From Pleurocapsa sp. MO_226.B13 (GTDB lineage: Bacteria; Cyanobacteriota; Cyanobacteriia; Cyanobacteriales; Xenococcaceae), in contig JASJEI010000507.1 in NCBI GenBank assembly GCA_030064795.1, positions 1-10,190 on the forward strand: a stretch of DNA of 10,190 nt, in the 5' to 3' direction. How positions within the stretch are numbered: position 1 is the stretch's first letter; the number at the start of each line of letters is the position of its first letter. This document shows positions 1-6,197 of this stretch, piece after piece. The position numbers and the translations under genes were made by a program. The notes under the pieces were generated by a model. It worked only from the letters and a program-made list of their open reading frames with translations, did no database searches and was not told the origin of the DNA.

Positions 1-176
1 GTCCTATGTCGAGTAGGGAATCCATATTTATTTGTTCCACACATTTGCCTGTTCCCATGACCAGCACATTGAATCAGCAATGGTTGATTGGTTAATATTT
101 CTAATTGAAAAGACTGATAAAATACAAGCTTTACATAATCTAATACATCACGAAATGGTAGAAAATTGGTAGACAT
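1..176 (-). CDS. Truncated ORF of unknown function, N-terminal part only
   Basis: On the minus strand an ATG at 174-176 opens a frame that runs without a stop to the window edge, giving about 58 residues that start MSTNFLPFRDVLDYVKLVFY and later contain C-A-G-H-G and M-C-G-T-N stretches. The C-terminus lies outside the window. No Shine-Dalgarno sequence is visible, which is common in cyanobacteria. I do not recognise a family. The two cysteines with nearby His/Gly residues could hint at a metal-binding segment, but this is weak. The first bases of the ORF contain one copy of the ATTGGTAGACA repeat in reverse complement, so the start codon may lie inside a repeat instead of a true gene start. 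It could be a chance open frame, because it is short. Confidence 0.35.
   Translation of the reverse strand, partial: MSTNFLPFRDVLDYVKLVFYQSFQLEILTNQPLLIQCAGHGNRQMCGTNKYGFPTRHR
165..175 (+). repeat. ATTGGTAGACA direct repeat, copy 1
   Basis: First of three exact 11-bp copies (others at 396-406 and 461-471). It lies 57 bp to the left of the tRNA-Pro fragment, on the opposite side from the other two. Direct repeats of this size flanking a tRNA 3' end resemble integrase arm-type sites; that role is inference. Confidence 0.5.
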
Positions 177-231
177 TGTTCTTGTCTATAACTAAAAACT
201 AATAGGCAAAAGCTATCCAAGATTATTTTGT

Positions 232-278
232 ACACTTTTGGGTAGTGGGGGTCGTGAATTCAAATCCCGCCGCTCTGA
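232..278 (+). pseudogene. tRNA-Pro(TGG) 3'-half fragment, possible integration scar
   Basis: The 47 bases have the exact geometry of the second half of a tRNA. There is an anticodon stem ACACT/AGTGG around a seven-base loop TTTGGGT, with anticodon TGG at 239-241. A five-base variable region follows, then a T loop TTCAAAT (259-265), the T-stem 3' strand CCCGC, the acceptor 3' strand CGCTCTG and discriminator A278. Sequence and anticodon match bacterial tRNA-Pro. The D arm and the 5' acceptor strand are missing: the bases to the left do not resemble them. The T-stem 5' strand has A257 and A258 where pairing needs G, so the copy is also decayed. CCA is not encoded. A 3' tRNA half left alone is typical of a tRNA attachment site after integration or excision of an element. 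It is not a functional tRNA. Confidence 0.7.
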
Positions 279-289
279 TAAGATTCAAA

Positions 290-310
290 CCTTCTCTGGG
301 AGAGGGTTTT
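290..310 (+). terminator. Rho-independent terminator after the tRNA-Pro fragment
   Basis: A 7-bp stem (290-296 with 300-306, one G.T pair) closes a three-base loop and is followed by TTTT, with a second T run at 314-318. It starts 11 bp after the tRNA discriminator base, as expected for the native terminator of the lost tRNA gene, so the tRNA 3' half and its downstream flank probably stayed together. Confidence 0.65.
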
Positions 311-395
311 GTCGTTTTTAGAGGCACTGTTACACCCTTCCTGATTCTCAATAAGTAAGGCATTTTGGGCATTTTTCAGGGGGTTTTGAGCTAAA

Positions 396-406
396 ATTGG
401 TAGACA
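396..406 (+). repeat. ATTGGTAGACA direct repeat, copy 2
   Basis: Exact copy of the 11-bp motif at 165-175 and 461-471, in the same orientation, right of the tRNA-Pro fragment. Confidence 0.5.
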
Positions 407-460
407 GATTTTAGCCTCTAAACCCCTCATGACCTCATGACTCCAAGCAAACAAGATATT

Positions 461-483
461 ATTGGTAGACAAAGTGGTGGACA
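461..483 (+). repeat. ATTGGTAGACA copy 3 plus a tandem variant
   Basis: The exact 11-mer at 461-471 is followed 12 bp later by the variant AGTGGTGGACA (473-483), giving a tandem pair one helical turn apart. Same-face spacing of this kind suits a protein-binding array. The protein is not known; a tyrosine recombinase arm site is one candidate because of the nearby tRNA fragment. Confidence 0.45.
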
Positions 484-522
484 GAAGAAAAAGGTATGTA
501 TGACAAACACCAAATCTCTGAG

Positions 523-604
523 GAGCCGAATAAACCGTGCATGTTTACGTTCGGTTTTGAAGACGAGTCGGGAAGGCAACTTCTCGGCTTAGTTTAACCC
601 CAAT
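523..604 (+). ncRNA. Group II intron 3' relic (domains V and VI)
   Basis: Domain V starts GAGCCGAA at 523. CCGAA (526-530) pairs with TTCGG (550-554) and TAAAC (531-535) with GTTTA (543-547), leaving the two-base bulge CG (548-549) on the 3' strand that is diagnostic of domain V. It contains the AGC triad. Domain VI follows as a stem of about ten pairs (565-575 with 580-590) capped by a GCAA tetraloop, and the element ends near AACCCCAAT. No domain I-IV or reverse transcriptase precedes it, so this is a truncated relic. The end lies about six bases from the stop codon of the convergent SLATT gene. The right boundary is approximate. A second relic of the same design is at 9983-10058. Confidence 0.65.
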
Positions 605-609
605 TAGCA

Positions 610-1188
610 TCATGATTTTTGCTCTGTTCGATCTTTAAGAACTTCACTAAGATACCCTTCTACATCTCTTTGCATAATATTTTCTACCCTCTCGGCAAAA
701 TCAACATACGCCTCAGTATGACTCTGACTGTTGCGGTATGCCCCACTTAGCTGAAAAAACTGCCACCCTTCAATCTTCATCAACTCGGCAGTATTACGAT
801 AGTGACGATAACGTTCGCCGTAATGAAAAAACTCTTCGACAGCGGCACTAATTGCGACAACTTGACTTAAGCAGAAGGCAATCCAACCCATGATTACCTG
901 AATATTATTAGCGTTGATGTTGAGACTGACTAAGGCAGGAACAATTACCCCTCCGATAATAGTTAAGAGACGTAGGAAGTAATAGCGATTGCGATTTTGC
1001 TGCGCTCTACCTTCTAACCACAGCATTTGTGACAGCCAGCGGGATTTCATAAACTGTCGCTGCAAATCCGATAGTTCGATATTTTCAATCAGGAAAGACA
1101 TTTCTTGCTTGACGCGATCGCGATAACTTTTGGGTTCTGCCGACTTGGTGACTAGTTCGATGTCGTTTGCTTCTATGTAACCTTGCAT
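610..1188 (-). CDS. DUF4231/SLATT-type two-TM membrane protein, putative effector
   Basis: The 192-residue protein has the DUF4231 layout. An N-terminal helical region carries the family-like motif R50-W51-L52-x-Q-x-x-W-L-E59. Two membrane segments follow (about 72-90, containing GGVIVPALVSL, and about 97-117), and then an amphipathic C-terminal helix region rich in Y, R, E and H (118-180). DUF4231 belongs to the SLATT superfamily of two-TM proteins, which are predicted pore-forming or membrane-perturbing effectors in nucleotide-signal conflict systems. It is third in the minus-strand set, 111 bp after the SLOG-like gene. That gap has no obvious terminator, so co-transcription is likely but not proven. 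The ATG at 1186-1188 fits the expected N-terminus. Length is normal for the family and no damage is seen. The effector role is inferred from family and context. Confidence 0.8.
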   Translation of the reverse strand: MQGYIEANDIELVTKSAEPKSYRDRVKQEMSFLIENIELSDLQRQFMKSRWLSQMLWLEGRAQQNRNRYYFLRLLTIIGGVIVPALVSLNINANNIQVIMGWIAFCLSQVVAISAAVEEFFHYGERYRHYRNTAELMKIEGWQFFQLSGAYRNSQSHTEAYVDFAERVENIMQRDVEGYLSEVLKDRTEQKS

Positions 1189-1247
1189 CTGTAATTTCTT
1201 GAGTAAAGTTTAGTTTGAAAGTCAATTTTTTGAGAAATAGTGACTAA

Positions 1248-1259
1248 TAGCGATCGCTA
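1248..1259. repeat. HIP1 palindrome in the SLATT-SLOG gap
   Basis: TAGCGATCGCTA contains the octamer GCGATCGC (1250-1257), the highly iterated palindrome of cyanobacterial genomes. Many further copies occur in the window, for example at about 1112, 1747, 1849, 1979, 2605, 2725, 2845, 3593 and 4354. It is a host marker, with no known regulatory role. Confidence 0.7.
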
Positions 1260-1299
1260 CAGCTTTAAACGTTGCTGTTTCAACAACCTCTAACTTTAT

Positions 1300-1920
1300 T
1301 TATTCCCCAAATTGACTTCGATCTACCTTCTGCCAATAATCAAATTCAGTGGTATTTAGGTGTTCGACAGTTCCACCCACTCGCCGCACTCGCTCGACCA
1401 TATCAAACGTTCCACCCCGACCATCACCTCCTTTGCCGTCCCACAGTACAATCAGCCGTACTCGCTCGCTACCATAAATCAAACTAGAATGAAGCGCCCA
1501 AAGATTGTTACGTTCGTAGGGGTTTTCGCCCGCAGGCAAAGGTTCTAATTCTTCAGATTGAAGGTGAGTTGTAACTAAAGGATGATTCTTGATTTGGTAA
1601 AAACGTTCGACCCAATCAGAACCCGCAAAATCAACGGATTGAGCGATAAATTCGGCGGCTGAAAAGGGAAGATAAACCTGTATTTCAATTTGGCGTAGCA
1701 GACAGGCTTCGAGAAACAAAATGTCCCCCCCACAGGCAATGCCAGGAGCGATCGCCAAGTCTTGAGAATCAGCTTCTAGTCGATTTAACACTGTCTGAAT
1801 TTTTGCTGCTGCCTCTGGTACCATCTGGACGGGAAATCTCGACTGCGGGCGATCGCGGCGATCGAGCATATGTCCAGAAAAGAGTAGAACTTGCTTTGGT
1901 TGTTGGTTGTGAGCGGGCAT
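1300..1920 (-). CDS. SLOG-like Rossmann-fold nucleotide-binding protein
   Basis: The 206-residue soluble protein has an alpha/beta, Rossmann-like pattern. A first strand ends in LLFSGHM (12-18). A helix about 36-50 is followed by a strand and the glycine motif GIACGGD (60-66) with E71 in the next helix. Next come VYLPF (82-86), W103 and RF (106-107), and a late strand RLIVLWDGKGGDGRGG (155-170) that ends in a glycine-rich loop. The double glycine after a strand and the G-rich loop resemble SLOG/LOG-type ligand pockets, a superfamily that binds nucleotide-derived signals in systems such as Thoeris (ThsA). The start ATG lies 25 bp after the stop of the triple-TIR gene, which supports one transcript. 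Inferred job: sensing a product of the TIR domains and passing it to the SLATT protein. The family call rests on motif shape; another Rossmann family is possible. Confidence 0.6.
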   Translation of the reverse strand: MPAHNQQPKQVLLFSGHMLDRRDRPQSRFPVQMVPEAAAKIQTVLNRLEADSQDLAIAPGIACGGDILFLEACLLRQIEIQVYLPFSAAEFIAQSVDFAGSDWVERFYQIKNHPLVTTHLQSEELEPLPAGENPYERNNLWALHSSLIYGSERVRLIVLWDGKGGDGRGGTFDMVERVRRVGGTVEHLNTTEFDYWQKVDRSQFGE

Positions 1921-1945
1921 TTTTGATTAAGAAATAGCGAGGATA

Positions 1946-4900
1946 TTATTGTTCTGGTTGAATGCCATCACAGAGAGTGCGATCGCCAGGCGTTAGCGTT
2001 TGATTGTAGTTGAGATAATCTCTAATCCAGGTACAGCCATGTTTAAGTAGGTCGTTGGAGTTATGGTTAAGGAGACTGTGCCGATCCCACAGAATTACCG
2101 TTCGGTCGTCGCTACCCGAAGCTATACTTCCACCATCGGGACTAAAATCAATACTTTCTACAGAATCACTATGTCCTATTAGGGTGGTCTCTAACTTAGC
2201 CTCTTTGCCGTCCCACTGCCAGATTTTGATTTTCCGATCGACGCTGGCTGAAGCAATGGTTTGGGAATTGGGATGAAATTTAATGCTCATAATTGAATCA
2301 GTATGATCTTTTAGGGTAGTTAACAGTTCACCCTTAATGTTCCAGAGTTCGATCGTATTGTCGCCGCTACCCGAAGCAATGAATCGACCATCAGGGCTGA
2401 TATCAAGAGCGAAAACCGTACTTTGATGTCCCCTTAAAATTTTGACGAGAGTACCGTCTCGCCGCCAAAGCCTAATTGTGTTGTCGCCGCTACCCGAAGC
2501 AATTAACTGACCGTCGGGACTAAAGACCACAGCGTTTACTCCTTCTGTATGACCCTCAAGGGTATTAATGAGCTTGCCATCGGGCTGCCAAAGTTTAACT
2601 GTGCGATCGCTGCTGGCAGAGGCGATGAGCTGACCATTAGGGCTAAATGCTACCCCCTTAACCCCTTCTGTATGACCTTCAAGGGTATTAACGAGCTTGC
2701 CATCGGGCTGCCAAAGTTTAACTGTGCGATCGCTACTGGCAGAGGCGATGAGCTGACCATTAGGGCTAAATGCTACCCCTTCGACGCGATTGCTATGACC
2801 TTTTAAGGTATTAATCAGCTTGCCATTGGGCTGCCAGAGTTTAACTGTGCGATCGCTACTGGCAGAGGCGATGAGCTGACCATTAGGGCTAAATGCTACT
2901 GCTTCTACGAGATTTTGATGTCCAAATAAAGTTGTGAAGAGACTACTGTCTAACCGCCAGAGTCTGACGCTATTGTCTTCACTACCAGAAACCACAAATT
3001 GACCATCGGGACTAAAATCGACCGTCATGACTTTATCTCGATGACCTTCCAGGGTAAGCAAGAGTGTACCGTCGGTTTGCCACAGTTTGACGGTTTTATC
3101 TCGACTGCCAGAAACCACAAATTGACCATCGGGACTAAATGCGACATCTTTAACCGAACCTCGATGACCTCTAAGAGTATGTAATAACTTACCGTCTTCC
3201 TGCCAAAGCTTAAGGGTGCCATCTTCACTAGCGGAGGCGATTAACTCCTTGCTAAAGGCAATACTCAAAACCCTACTTCTATGACCTTCAAGGGTGTGTA
3301 GTAACCTACCGTCTCGCTGCCAAAGTTTAATCGTGCCGTCATCACCACCAGCAGCAATCAGGCGATCGTCGGGACTAAAAGCAAGAGAATTAAATAAACC
3401 AGATGAGTCTGCTTCTGGCTTAATAGTTGTTTGTAAGGTTGCCTGTTTGCCGTTCCAGTTCCAAAGTTCAATGGTGCCCTCGTAGCTAGCAAAAGCAATG
3501 TTCTTGCCGTCGGTGCTAAATGCCACCTGATTAAATTTTTGTTCGGGAAAAGTTTTCAGTAAAGTGCCGCCTCGCTGCCAGAGTTTGACGGTGCGATCGC
3601 GACTTGCAGAAGCAATTAACTGGCTATCGGGACTAAAAATAACTGTATCTACCGAACCCTGATGACCTTCTAGGGTATGCAGTAACTTACCGTTTCGCTG
3701 CCAAAGTTTAATCGTATTGTCGCTGCCTCCCGAAGCAATCAGTTCATCGTCGGGACTAAAGGCAACTCCTAACACCGCACCATGATGTCCTGACAGGCGA
3801 TTGGCTTCTTTGATGGTGTATACTGCCTGTTGTAGTGCCTGTTTGACCTTAGTTTGGCTCTGGCGATTGGCAATTAGAGATATTTTGGCTAGCTGTCGCT
3901 GTGCTTTAATTGCTTCGAGTAGGGCGTTTAACTTTTTTTCTGAGGCAAACAAAGCTTCGCTCGATAAGCTCATTGCCTTTACCTCGGCGAGCTTAGATTG
4001 GCGATACTCAACTAATGCAGCTAGACCTAAAGCGGTGGTAATTGCAAAGCCAACGGTTGCTATACTGGCAAACAACTTTTGTTTTTGAGCATATTTGTGT
4101 TCTTCGGCTAGTCTCGCCTCTGCTTCTCGAGCGCGTTCTCGTTGTAGTCGTAAGATCTCTGCCTGTCGCTGTTGTTCGGCTGCTTTCTCTATGGCAATCT
4201 TTTTGGCGCTACTGGCAATAAACTCTTGTTGCAGATTCGTCGCTGCCGGCTGTTTATCTTCTTTTAGGGTTAACTCTAGCCAATCTTGCGCGAGAGTAAA
4301 TTCGCTGCCTCGTAGGAGCAAAGCCTCATCTTTGCCTCTTTGTCGCCATTCTCGCGATCGCTGCGACCATTTGGTATGGCTGTGGACGTGTTCGCGATCG
4401 GTATCGATGGTTCTAATCAGTTCGGGAAAATTAGCATTGAATTGGTCTTGTCGACTAAAGTCGATCCACTGGGTTTTAGCTAAAGCTGGATGTAGTTCTT
4501 GGGGTGATACTGCTTGATGGACTACAGTAACAATCCGTTTGTGTAGTTTGAGGGCATATTCTACTTCGTCGCTACAGTAGGGAGAAGCTATCGATCTAGG
4601 AGAGATAATAAACAAAAAGTTGTCGCAGTTTTCAATTCCTCGATAAATTTCCTGTTGAAAATCTGTTCCTGAAGCAATGTTTTCTTGGTCAAACCAAGTC
4701 AGCTTGCCAACTTCGGTCAAAGCATCGTTGAGCTGGCGGGCAAAATCTGAATCGGCACGAGAGTAAGAGATAAATACTTCTAAAGAATCTGCTGGGGGCT
4801 GTTTGAGACTTTCGGCGACAAATTTTACTTGAAGCGGTAGGGGTGGATGGTCTTCGCTTTGTTGCGCCAACTTGAGCCAATCAGCAAAGTGTTGTAGATT

Positions 4901-6085
4901 ATGCCCTCTCAGTAAAAGACTAGAGTTGTAGTTTTGCCTTTGCCATTTAAGCGCCTTGACCAACAGCAGCTTATGAGTTTGATAGTAAAAGGCATCGTTT
5001 TTTAATGCTTTTAATAATTTGTCGATCCCAGCTTCGTATTGAACCGAACCAGTCAAATCAATAAATTGTAATTTTAATAGCGCAGACGGAATTAACTTAA
5101 GATCGATTTGCTCGATTAGCAAAGGAATAACATACTTGTGATACGACAGAGCATATGCTAATTCTTGCTGACAATAGGGCGATTGCAGGGTGTTAGCAGA
5201 GATTAAATAGACAAAAGTATCCGCTCCTTCAATACCTTTGTTAATTTCAGTTTGGAAAGCCTTTCCCGTTCGGATATCGGTTTGATTTGTCCAGATAGTA
5301 AATCCTTCTCGCATCAAGCAGCGACTAATTTCGGTCTTGAGTGCGCGATCTTCTTCGGCGGCGGCTAAAAAAACCTGAGTCATTGAACTATTAGCATTTT
5401 TGATACTTTCGCTAATAAACTCACAGTGCATATCTGTCGGCAGACAGGGGGGTTGGCGATCGCCAGTTTGATCTTTGAGCCACGCCTCGGCTTCTCTTCT
5501 TTCCTCGCCAATCAGGAGATAATTTGTTTGTTTCTGGTTTCTCGCCCAGTCTAAAGCTTTGACTAAAATTCGCGTATGCTCTTCGAGATAGCTTTTGTTT
5601 TGTTCTAAGGTTTGAGTCAATCCCGCAAGAGAATTGGCAAAATCCTCAACACCTTCTCGACAATAGATCCAGTTGATTTTACCAATTGCAGGATGCATGT
5701 TGGGAAAACTAGAATGCAGTCCTTGCGCCTGATATTCTAACCAGCTTTCTTTGGGTAAGTGAGGGTTTCTCGACTGCCAAATCTCGTAGCCAATTTCCTC
5801 AACATGCAAAATCGGAATGATATGCTTGTTGAGCTTAATTGCCAGATTAATTTCTTTGAGACAATAGGGAGAATTGACTGCATGGGGAGAGATAATAAAC
5901 ACAAAATTGTGTGCCTGTTCGATGCCGCGATCGATCTGCGCTTGATAGTCTACCGCCAGAGGAATATCATCTTTGTCAAACCAAACATTGAAGCCAAATT
6001 CATTCAGCTTATAATTTAGTTTGGCGGCAAAATCTTTACTATCAGCACGCCCGTAAGAGATAAAAACGTCAGAGAAATTATTCAT
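1946..6085 (-). CDS. Triple-TIR, coiled-coil, single-TM, 14-WD40 sensor protein
   Basis: This 1379-residue protein has, in order: TIR1 (about 5-155), a linker, TIR2 (237-362), a linker, TIR3 (435-560), a linker, a charged coiled coil (about 625-668), one hydrophobic segment (671-692) likely to cross the membrane, a second helical stretch (695-760), and WD40 repeats at 766-1336. I count 14 repeats, enough for two seven-bladed propellers. The NADase-type glutamate after SPYC is kept in all three TIRs (E78, E308, E507). TIR1 and TIR3 have the usual VFISY(G/S)RAD start, whereas TIR2 has VFLAAAEED. Each TIR is followed by a similar linker of about 57 residues (from H170, H371 and H570) with W, LL(I/R)G, WL and a final F(I/V)xxS. 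No P-loop or NACHT/STAND NTPase is visible. The ATG start sits directly before a complete TIR1; no Shine-Dalgarno is seen. An IS200/IS605-type element lies just upstream. TIRs either cleave NAD+ or act as scaffolds; the first is supported here by the retained glutamates. Confidence 0.9.
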   Translation of the reverse strand: MNNFSDVFISYGRADSKDFAAKLNYKLNEFGFNVWFDKDDIPLAVDYQAQIDRGIEQAHNFVFIISPHAVNSPYCLKEINLAIKLNKHIIPILHVEEIGYEIWQSRNPHLPKESWLEYQAQGLHSSFPNMHPAIGKINWIYCREGVEDFANSLAGLTQTLEQNKSYLEEHTRILVKALDWARNQKQTNYLLIGEERREAEAWLKDQTGDRQPPCLPTDMHCEFISESIKNANSSMTQVFLAAAEEDRALKTEISRCLMREGFTIWTNQTDIRTGKAFQTEINKGIEGADTFVYLISANTLQSPYCQQELAYALSYHKYVIPLLIEQIDLKLIPSALLKLQFIDLTGSVQYEAGIDKLLKALKNDAFYYQTHKLLLVKALKWQRQNYNSSLLLRGHNLQHFADWLKLAQQSEDHPPLPLQVKFVAESLKQPPADSLEVFISYSRADSDFARQLNDALTEVGKLTWFDQENIASGTDFQQEIYRGIENCDNFLFIISPRSIASPYCSDEVEYALKLHKRIVTVVHQAVSPQELHPALAKTQWIDFSRQDQFNANFPELIRTIDTDREHVHSHTKWSQRSREWRQRGKDEALLLRGSEFTLAQDWLELTLKEDKQPAATNLQQEFIASSAKKIAIEKAAEQQRQAEILRLQRERAREAEARLAEEHKYAQKQKLFASIATVGFAITTALGLAALVEYRQSKLAEVKAMSLSSEALFASEKKLNALLEAIKAQRQLAKISLIANRQSQTKVKQALQQAVYTIKEANRLSGHHGAVLGVAFSPDDELIASGGSDNTIKLWQRNGKLLHTLEGHQGSVDTVIFSPDSQLIASASRDRTVKLWQRGGTLLKTFPEQKFNQVAFSTDGKNIAFASYEGTIELWNWNGKQATLQTTIKPEADSSGLFNSLAFSPDDRLIAAGGDDGTIKLWQRDGRLLHTLEGHRSRVLSIAFSKELIASASEDGTLKLWQEDGKLLHTLRGHRGSVKDVAFSPDGQFVVSGSRDKTVKLWQTDGTLLLTLEGHRDKVMTVDFSPDGQFVVSGSEDNSVRLWRLDSSLFTTLFGHQNLVEAVAFSPNGQLIASASSDRTVKLWQPNGKLINTLKGHSNRVEGVAFSPNGQLIASASSDRTVKLWQPDGKLVNTLEGHTEGVKGVAFSPNGQLIASASSDRTVKLWQPDGKLINTLEGHTEGVNAVVFSPDGQLIASGSGDNTIRLWRRDGTLVKILRGHQSTVFALDISPDGRFIASGSGDNTIELWNIKGELLTTLKDHTDSIMSIKFHPNSQTIASASVDRKIKIWQWDGKEAKLETTLIGHSDSVESIDFSPDGGSIASGSDDRTVILWDRHSLLNHNSNDLLKHGCTWIRDYLNYNQTLTPGDRTLCDGIQPEQ
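2555..2923 (-). repeat. Three nearly identical 123-bp WD40 units
   Basis: WD40 units 8, 9 and 10 (residues 1055-1095, 1096-1136, 1137-1177) are each 41 codons and almost identical at DNA level, including the shared HIP1 site. Differences cluster just after the GH of each unit (GHQNLVEA, GHSNRVEG, GHTEGVKG). The neighbouring unit 11 (2432-2554) is close but more diverged. The pattern indicates recent tandem duplication or gene conversion between blades. Confidence 0.8.
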
Positions 6086-6103
6086 CTAAAATCGCGCAGG
6101 ATA

Positions 6104-6142
6104 CCCCTACTAAAGTCCCAAGGATGTAGGACTTAGTGGGGG
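6104..6142 (+). repeat. Left-end sub-terminal hairpin of the IS element
   Basis: CCCCTACTAAAGTCC (6104-6118) pairs with GGACTTAGTGGGG (6129-6141) with two single-base bulges, around a short loop. The 3' arm matches that of the right-end hairpin. It would be the recognition structure for a TnpA_REP/HUH-type transposase. Confidence 0.6.
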
Positions 6143-6197
6143 AGGAATGCGCGCCTCTAATTAAGTTTTTAACATTAAATGTGGTAAAATGTGAGCT

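Larger units (their letters stand above)
177..609. other. Gene-free stretch with tRNA scar, repeats and intron relic
   Basis: No convincing gene lies here. A minus-strand open frame at 260-472 starts at a TTG inside the 11-bp repeat, overlaps the tRNA fragment and has no recognisable features. The stretch is explained by the tRNA-Pro 3' half, its terminator, the ATTGGTAGACA copies and the group II DV-DVI relic. It reads like a worn junction between the chromosome and an integrated element. Confidence 0.6.

Noticed and set aside
232..278. Functional tRNA gene
   Set aside because: No D arm or 5' acceptor strand is present and the T stem has two mismatches.
260..472. Minus-strand 70-codon open frame
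   Set aside because: It starts at TTG inside the 11-bp repeat, covers the tRNA-Pro remnant and terminator, and shows no domain or plausible neighbour.
523..604. Complete group II intron
   Set aside because: Only DV and DVI are recognisable; upstream DNA is the tRNA scar region, without intron domains or a reverse transcriptase.
2432..2923. Regularly spaced repeats that could suggest a CRISPR array
   Set aside because: The period is 123 bp with no unique spacers, and each unit is one WD40 blade in frame.
4095..4517. Plus-strand 140-codon open frame opposite the TIR3/coiled-coil region
   Set aside because: Serine/cysteine-rich composition typical of an antisense frame; the TIR-WD40 gene fully explains the DNA.
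1946..6085. STAND/NACHT-type NTPase (Avs- or NLR-like) in the large protein
   Set aside because: No P-loop or Walker B pattern lies between the TIRs and the WD40 repeats; that space holds linkers, a coiled coil and a membrane segment.
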